From: DATBMY01 sp036554605
GTDB taxonomy: Bacteria; Acidobacteriota; Blastocatellia; UBA7656
Assembly: GCA_036554605.1 (NCBI GenBank)
Contig: DATBMY010000226.1
Coordinates: forward strand, 1-9,985
DNA: 9,985 nucleotides
Reading direction: 5' to 3'
A model generated the notes under the pieces. It was not told the origin of the DNA. It did not search any database and worked only from the letters and a program-made list of their open reading frames with translations. Below are positions 6,020 to 9,985 of this stretch, piece by piece; the first letter of the stretch is position 1; each line of letters starts with the position of its first letter. Position numbers and translations under genes: made by a program.

Positions 6020-7078
6020 ATGAAGTTTAAGATTCAATGGATAGCAGTCGCGGTCTGCGCGATTGCGGCGCTGGCCTCGACCATAAGCGTCGGCGCGCAA
6101 TCGAGCGAGCAGGAAAAGAGAGCAGTCGAAGTGGCGGTGCAGGCCGAAGGCGGCCATCTGCGCATGCCCTTTTTTGGCCAGGCGACCGGCGGGGCGGGCG
6201 ACACCTTTGTCTTCGTCGGCTCGGAGATGGGATTTGACGGCAAGCTGGTCAAGGGCGCGCCTTACTCGGCGCAGGCCGTAACCGAGACCGTACAGGTGCT
6301 CGGCGACGGCAACCGCATAGTGCGCCGCGACTCGTCGAACGTCTATCGCGATGGCGAAGGGCGCACGCGCCGCGAACATACCATCAAGGCCCTCGGGTCG
6401 TATGTGGCATCGGGCGAGCCCCGGCAGACGATATTCATAAATGACCCCGTGGCCAACGTAAGCTACATACTCGACCCGAACGAGCGCACGGCGCGCAAGC
6501 TGCCCACGATGTTTCGCGGCGAGATGAAGGGCGGCGAGTCGTTCACCATCACTTCGGGGTCGGGCACCGCTGTCACTTCGAGCGGCAGCGGCGGCTCGGG
6601 CGATGTCGTCGTGCGCACTCTGCCGAGAAAGAGAGCCGGAAGTATGGGCGGCGGCGTGGCAATGGCCGGTCCCCTCCCCCCCGGCCCGAGGGTCATGCGC
6701 CACGAACCGATAGATGAGAAGAACATCAATAAAGAATCGCTCGGCAAGCAGGTCATCGAAGGCGTCGAGGCCGATGGCACGCGCCTGACGCGCACGATAC
6801 CGGCCGGAGAGATCGGCAACGAGCTGCCTATAAACATCGTCTCCGAGATGTGGTACTCGCCCGAATTGCAGGTGGTCGTGATGAGCAAGCACAGCGACCC
6901 GCGCTTTGGCGAAACCACTTATAAGCTCACCGGCATCAGCCGCAGCGAGCCGGCGCGGTCGCTCTTTGAAGTGCCGTCAGATTACACGGTGAAAGAGACC
7001 ATACCCCCGGGCATGCAGTTCAAGATTGAAACGGAACTCAAGGAAGGCGAGCGCATGCGCAAGAAAAACCACATGTAA
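6020..7078 (+). CDS. Secreted protein of unknown function, co-oriented with the sigma/anti-sigma pair
   Basis: A 352-residue protein with a signal peptide (MKFKIQWIAVAVCAIAALAS) and a likely signal-peptidase I site after VGA (residue 26). A ribosome-binding site GAGAGG (6008-6013) lies six bases before the ATG. The mature protein has a beta-rich first half (ETVQVLGDGNRIVRRDSSNV, YRDGEGRTRREH, FINDPVANVSYILDP), a Ser/Gly-rich linker (about 176-196), and a second half with GVEADGTRLTRTIPAGEIGN, EMWYSPELQVVVMSKHSDPR and SLFEVPSDYTV. I recognise this as a recurrent type in acidobacterial genomes with no assigned function. It starts 63 bp after the anti-sigma gene with no terminator between, so co-transcription is likely. 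It may be a target or sensor partner of the sigma system. The C-terminus is very basic (RMRKKNHM). Confidence 0.82.
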   Translation: MKFKIQWIAVAVCAIAALASTISVGAQSSEQEKRAVEVAVQAEGGHLRMPFFGQATGGAGDTFVFVGSEMGFDGKLVKGAPYSAQAVTETVQVLGDGNRIVRRDSSNVYRDGEGRTRREHTIKALGSYVASGEPRQTIFINDPVANVSYILDPNERTARKLPTMFRGEMKGGESFTITSGSGTAVTSSGSGGSGDVVVRTLPRKRAGSMGGGVAMAGPLPPGPRVMRHEPIDEKNINKESLGKQVIEGVEADGTRLTRTIPAGEIGNELPINIVSEMWYSPELQVVVMSKHSDPRFGETTYKLTGISRSEPARSLFEVPSDYTVKETIPPGMQFKIETELKEGERMRKKNHM

Positions 7079-7100
7079 TGAATGCCCGGCTGAAAGCTGA

Positions 7101-7133
7101 AAAGGCGAAGTCCCGATGGGCTTCGCCTTTTTT
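7101..7133. terminator. Bidirectional rho-independent terminator
   Basis: AAAGGCGAAG (7101-7110) pairs perfectly with CTTCGCCTTT (7121-7130). The stem continues through a G-T wobble and two C-G pairs to a CGAT loop (7114-7117). T residues follow on the plus strand (7128-7133) and an A-run precedes (7100-7103), so it can end both the secreted-protein transcript and the convergent ATP-grasp transcript. Confidence 0.92.
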
Positions 7134-7147
7134 ATTCGCCCGCCTGC

Positions 7148-8350
7148 TCAGTGGCTCGCCTTTTCGAGCGGCGGGGCCGTGGCATGGAAATCGTCATAAA
7201 AACGGTGCGTGTATTGATCGAGCAGATGCTCTACCCGCTCGGGGTCTTTCGATTTTACGACAAACCCGGCGTGGTATTTCTTATTCAGGCGGTAGACTAT
7301 TTCCGGGTCGGTGTAAGCGGACGTGTCGGGCCACTCCTGTCTTGCGAGCGATATGATCACGCCCGCGTAATCGTCGCGGTGCGCGGGCATCTCGTAATTA
7401 CAATCTTCGCCCGCTATCTCGACCCTGGCCCATTCGGCCCAAAGGTTCAGCCCCGTCGAAGCCTCCACGCATTCGGCGATGTTTGCGCCGCCCACGCGCG
7501 CGGCCGTCTCTAAAAAGTAGAACCTTCCGTCCTCGTGCCCCTTTATGAACTCGGTGTGAGTCACGCCGCGCACGAGCCCGAGCGCCTTTATTATCTCACG
7601 GTTGAAAGTCTCTAGCGCCTGCGCGTCCGCCGATTCGTGTGGGATCTTTCGCGTGGTGAATATGCCGCCGAGCGAAACCGACATGGGCGGGCGGCCATAC
7701 TTGTGCGGGACGGCAAATACGACATCGCGCTCGCTTATTATCGAGTCGAGGTGGTATATGTCGCCGGGGATGAACTGTTCAAGCACGTAAAAAGACTGGC
7801 GGTCGCCGAGCGCGTCGAGCAAGGGCCACAGCTCCTCCGAGTTATTCACTTTTTTTATACCTATCGAGGCCGCTTCCGACCGCGGCTTCAGCACCCACGG
7901 CGGAGAGACGCGCGCCATAAACTCGCGTATCAGGTCGTAGTTGAGGACGTGGACGAACTCGGGAACTAGTATCCCCTCCGAGCGCGCCTTCACGCGCATG
8001 GCGAGCTTGTCGCGAAAATAGCGCGCGGTCGTTTCGCCCATGCCGGGGATGCGCAGATGCTCGCGCACCTGGGCCGCCGTCTCCTGGTCGAACTCGTCGA
8101 GCGGCACTATGCGATCGATTATACGCGTGCGCGCAAGCCAGCTAACTCCCTTCAAGACGTCTTCGCTGGTATAGACGCTCGGCAGGTAGAAGGTTTCGTC
8201 TATCGAGTCGTGCGGCCAGGGCTCGTCTTTGAGCTTTTCCATAGTCACGAGGATGACGTGGCAATCCTGGCGGCGGCACTCGCGCAAAAACTCCTCGCCT
8301 TTGAAGAAAGTGGCAATGCATAGGACCGTTTTTCTTTTATGATCTGGCAC
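7148..8350 (-). CDS. ATP-grasp domain carboxylate-amine ligase (ligase A)
   Basis: A 400-residue ATP-grasp protein. Residues about 8-105 form a Rossmann-like pre-ATP-grasp domain (TVLCIATFFKGEEFLREC, IVPLDEFDQETAA). The ATP-grasp fold follows, with WVLKPRSEAASIGI around Lys155, the hinge VLEQFIPGDIYHLDS around Glu190, HTEFI (Glu267), and FLETAARVGGAN with Glu281, Arg285 and Asn290 as expected metal and nucleotide ligands. The family activates a carboxylate as an acyl phosphate and joins it to an amine. The closest look is to the amino-acid-ligase and PurK/carbamoyl-phosphate-synthase type, but the substrate cannot be told. Start GTG 8350 has AAGGAAG (8361-8355) four bases upstream. It is the last gene of the minus-strand cluster and may have its own promoter (8390-8417). 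Confidence 0.88.
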   Translation of the reverse strand: MPDHKRKTVLCIATFFKGEEFLRECRRQDCHVILVTMEKLKDEPWPHDSIDETFYLPSVYTSEDVLKGVSWLARTRIIDRIVPLDEFDQETAAQVREHLRIPGMGETTARYFRDKLAMRVKARSEGILVPEFVHVLNYDLIREFMARVSPPWVLKPRSEAASIGIKKVNNSEELWPLLDALGDRQSFYVLEQFIPGDIYHLDSIISERDVVFAVPHKYGRPPMSVSLGGIFTTRKIPHESADAQALETFNREIIKALGLVRGVTHTEFIKGHEDGRFYFLETAARVGGANIAECVEASTGLNLWAEWARVEIAGEDCNYEMPAHRDDYAGVIISLARQEWPDTSAYTDPEIVYRLNKKYHAGFVVKSKDPERVEHLLDQYTHRFYDDFHATAPPLEKASH

Positions 8351-8389
8351 GATTCTTCCTTCCAGACTGAATTTGCCCGAGCAACCGAG

Positions 8390-8417
8390 ATTATATAGCC
8401 CCGCGGCCTTCCCGCAA
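8390..8417 (-). promoter_or_regulatory. Candidate sigma70-like promoter for ATP-grasp ligase A
   Basis: On the minus strand TTGCGG (8417-8412) and a perfect TATAAT (8395-8390) are 16 bp apart. Transcription would start near 8383, giving a leader of about 33 nt with the AAGGAAG ribosome-binding site. It lies in the 114-bp gap (8351-8464) after the 99-residue gene. Confidence 0.5.
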
Positions 8418-8464
8418 TAGCCAGTATCGGCGGCCCGGCCCTCTAAAAGCTAGATTACCGCCAG

Positions 8465-8764
8465 CTATTCTTTAGTGCTTATGATTTTGGGATGAACGAA
8501 TATCTTTTTGACGCCGGCGCGGCGGACGCGGCAGGAGACATCGATACCGGGAGCAAGTTCCAGGGTATTGGCGACATCTTGCGGGACATTCACCTCTATG
8601 GTCTTGCCGGCCGCCTCCTCCAATAAATTACGGAACCCTTTTACCGGCTTTACGTCTTTCACGCGAATCTTAAAAGTAATAAACCCTTCAGCCTCTTTGC
8701 TGGGGTAATGCTCTTTCAACTCTCCAACTATGTCGGACCAGTTCTCTACGATTTGTGACTGCAT
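8465..8764 (-). CDS. 99-residue protein of unknown function between two ATP-grasp genes
   Basis: I do not recognise a named family. From ATG 8764 the protein begins MQSQIVENWSDIVGELKEHY. It continues with alternating strand-like segments (GFITFKIRVKDVKPVKGF, GKTIEVNVPQDVANTLEL, DVSCRVRRAGVKKIFVHP) that suggest a small beta-barrel (OB-like) fold. There is no signal peptide or membrane segment and one cysteine. I choose 8764 because AAGGGGAG (8775-8768) lies just upstream. A longer reading from GTG 8794, overlapping the ATP-grasp stop by one base, would add a non-conserved-looking tail and has no such site. The gap to the ligase B stop is 29 bp, so it is probably in the same operon and may bind that enzyme's substrate or partner. 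It does not look like a peptide precursor: no leader/core split and no repeated core. Confidence 0.75.
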   Translation of the reverse strand: MQSQIVENWSDIVGELKEHYPSKEAEGFITFKIRVKDVKPVKGFRNLLEEAAGKTIEVNVPQDVANTLELAPGIDVSCRVRRAGVKKIFVHPKIISTKE

Positions 8765-8793
8765 GGTCTCCCCTTCCCAGGCGTCCCGTGCCA

Positions 8794-9732
8794 CTAAGGG
8801 CTATAACCGCCGGTCAGATGACTGACTATGGCCTGAGCTATCGGCTGATGCGTGTATTGCTCGTAATAAGTATAGGCCGGGGAGGGATTAACCTCAAAAC
8901 AATAGTACCTTCCATCGGGTGTCACCTTTAAATCTATTCCGCACAGGGGAAGGTCGAGCGATTTCGAAATCTCGACGCACCTGGACTCTATATCTTCCGG
9001 CAGACCGGCGGGGCGCATAACTACATCGTGGCCCTCGCGCGAGGCGTAACGGTAATCGGCCGAATCGGTCTCTATAATCGTCGCGAATACCCTTTCGCCT
9101 ACGACATGGACCCGGATGTTCGTGCCCGGCACGAAGGCCTGGAATTGGGTCGGCAAGTATCGCACCTTATCAAGCTGCTCGAGGTCGATTGGCCGCAATT
9201 CCCGCACGATCGACCTGATCGAGCTTATTGATTTATATACGACCCGGTCGTGGGTGTAGAAAAACTCGCGCGCCTCCTCCGGATCATTCGTCACCAGCGT
9301 CACCGGCGTCTCAAACCCTGCGCGGGCGATAAGCTGCGCCTGGTAAGGCTTCGACCCGTTTGATGACATGGCGCTGCACTTATTGAGCACCGCGCAGGGC
9401 GCAACCTCCAGCCAGTCTAACAACGCTTCGTGAAAGAGCCTCGATCTCTCTACCGCCTGGGGGTCGGGCCTCCTCCCGGGCGAAGGCTTATTCTCCGGCA
9501 GCATCTCCCACTGCATCAGCCTTATATAGACTCCATTGAATTCTTCCAAAGCGAAATTCTTCTCCTGAAGTCTTATCACGCCCGTGAGCGACCCGCCTGT
9601 TATTGAGATTGACAGGTCCGAATAATGCGACTCTCTCTGGTTAAATAGCCCGTAGGCGACGCCGGCCGCTTCGGCGGCATCTATGGCGCTCTTTAGAGGA
9701 GGTTCGGACGCGATGCCGCAGAATAGTATCAT
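8794..9732 (-). CDS. RimK-like ATP-grasp ligase (ligase B)
   Basis: A 312-residue ATP-grasp protein read from ATG 9732, whose first bases overlap the stop of the upstream gene as ATGA. Readings from 9792 add 20 arginine-rich residues with no support. Residues about 1-110 form the N-terminal domain (ILFCGIASEPPLKSAIDAAE, FNQRESHYSDL, GVYIRLMQWEMLPEN). The ATP-grasp core includes SKPYQAQLIARAGFETPVTL, Lys167 (VVYKSISSIRSIV), QAFVPGTNIRVHVVG, and the metal-binding end GIDLKVTPDGRYYCFEVNPS with Asp267, Glu280 and Asn282. These residues are intact, so the enzyme should be active. It resembles the RimK/glutathione-synthase group, which includes peptide-modifying ligases such as the microviridin MvdD type; the substrate is not determinable here. 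Transcribed with the upstream partial gene and probably with the 99-residue gene downstream. Confidence 0.88.
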   Translation of the reverse strand: MILFCGIASEPPLKSAIDAAEAAGVAYGLFNQRESHYSDLSISITGGSLTGVIRLQEKNFALEEFNGVYIRLMQWEMLPENKPSPGRRPDPQAVERSRLFHEALLDWLEVAPCAVLNKCSAMSSNGSKPYQAQLIARAGFETPVTLVTNDPEEAREFFYTHDRVVYKSISSIRSIVRELRPIDLEQLDKVRYLPTQFQAFVPGTNIRVHVVGERVFATIIETDSADYRYASREGHDVVMRPAGLPEDIESRCVEISKSLDLPLCGIDLKVTPDGRYYCFEVNPSPAYTYYEQYTHQPIAQAIVSHLTGGYSP

Positions 9733-9985
9733 ACGGTCGTCCCCCCGACGCGCGCCTTCGCGCTCGCCTCGATCAGGTCGGCTATCGCGCATATCGCCTC
9801 TTGCGAGAGCAGGGTTGGGAATTGATTAACTCCGCATACTTTGCCCGCGGGCGCAAAGATGATTTCGAGCAAGTCACACCCGCTCAATCGTGAGAGACGC
9901 AGCAGCGACTCGTCATGGCCGCCGGGCCGCTCGCCCAGCACCGCTTTGCCTATAACCCATGCCCGAGCGCCCGGCCGGTCCGTGG
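9729..9985 (-). CDS. C-terminal part of an unknown, possibly ATP-grasp-like protein (5' partial)
   Basis: The frame is open from the right edge (reading DRPGARAWVIGKAVLGERP) to TGA 9731-9729, giving about 85 residues with no start in the window. The end (SGCDLLEIIFAPAGKV, CGVNQFPTLLSQEAICAIAD, LIEASA) has the order of an ATP-grasp C-terminus: an acidic-strand motif, a turn, then a VN-x-FP motif and a closing helix. The usual Asp and Glu metal ligands would be Glu and Gly here, so it may be a degenerate or regulatory copy. Its stop overlaps the ATG of ligase B by ATGA, showing translational coupling and a common pathway. The assignment rests on a short pattern and is uncertain; the reading frame itself is well supported by the junction. 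Confidence 0.55.
   Translation of the reverse strand, partial: TDRPGARAWVIGKAVLGERPGGHDESLLRLSRLSGCDLLEIIFAPAGKVCGVNQFPTLLSQEAICAIADLIEASAKARVGGTTV

Noticed and set aside
5612..6892. A 426-codon open frame on the minus strand opposite the anti-sigma and secreted-protein genes
   Set aside because: It is antisense to two well-supported genes, shows no recognisable domain and has the low-complexity Arg/Ala composition of a GC-rich shadow frame.
8465..8764. Small protein as a ribosomal peptide precursor for the ATP-grasp ligases
   Set aside because: It reads as a folded beta-rich domain throughout, with no leader/core boundary or repeated core motif.
9733..9792. Longer N-terminus for ligase B
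   Set aside because: The extra residues are Arg/Asp/Glu-rich, lie over the upstream gene's end, and the ATGA-coupled start at 9732 begins right at the conserved ILFCGI segment.

Overview
The window is a GC-rich bacterial segment. It looks most like Acidobacteriota, probably a Blastocatellia-type genome. This is judged from protein style and not from a database hit: a kinase-like/TolB-like/TPR regulator, a prolyl-oligopeptidase carrying an FGE-type tail, a lone Fis-type HTH protein, and an ECF sigma/anti-sigma pair followed by a secreted protein of a type common in that phylum. I see no rRNA, tRNA, CRISPR array or transposase.

Layout. (1) 1-923 (+) is the 3' part of an S9 peptidase fused to a formylglycine-generating-enzyme-like (FGE-like) domain. 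Its stop codon sits in a G-rich repeat that forms one arm of an inverted repeat (888-995). (2) 1005-1385 (-) is a small Fis-type regulator, convergent with (1) and divergent from the next gene. (3) 1660-4023 (+) is a 787-residue protein with a kinase fold, a TolB/FlgO-like domain and TPRs. Three catalytic kinase positions are replaced (Lys to Arg, Glu to Gln, Asp to Glu), so it reads as a pseudokinase. (4) 4055-4461 is a compact unit: a sigma70-like promoter, a leader with two hairpins, a 43-residue lipoprotein, and a very long hairpin with a T-tract. (5) 4539-7078 (+) holds an ECF sigma factor, a zinc-finger anti-sigma factor overlapping it by ATGA, and a secreted protein, ended by a bidirectional terminator at 7101-7133. 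(6) 7148-9985 (-) is a cluster with two complete ATP-grasp ligases, a 99-residue unknown protein between them, and an upstream partial gene whose C-terminus may also be ATP-grasp-like.

How the genes may work together. The sigma and anti-sigma factors should form a membrane-signal switch that may control its own operon and the adjacent secreted protein. The minus-strand cluster has tight junctions (ATGA at 9729-9732, a 29-bp gap before the small gene) and suggests an ATP-dependent carboxylate-amine ligation pathway of unknown product. The last ligase appears to have its own promoter. The most distinctive points are the pseudokinase regulator, the multi-ATP-grasp cluster with its small companion protein, the structured leader before the mini-lipoprotein, and the two long intergenic hairpins built from short repeated words.
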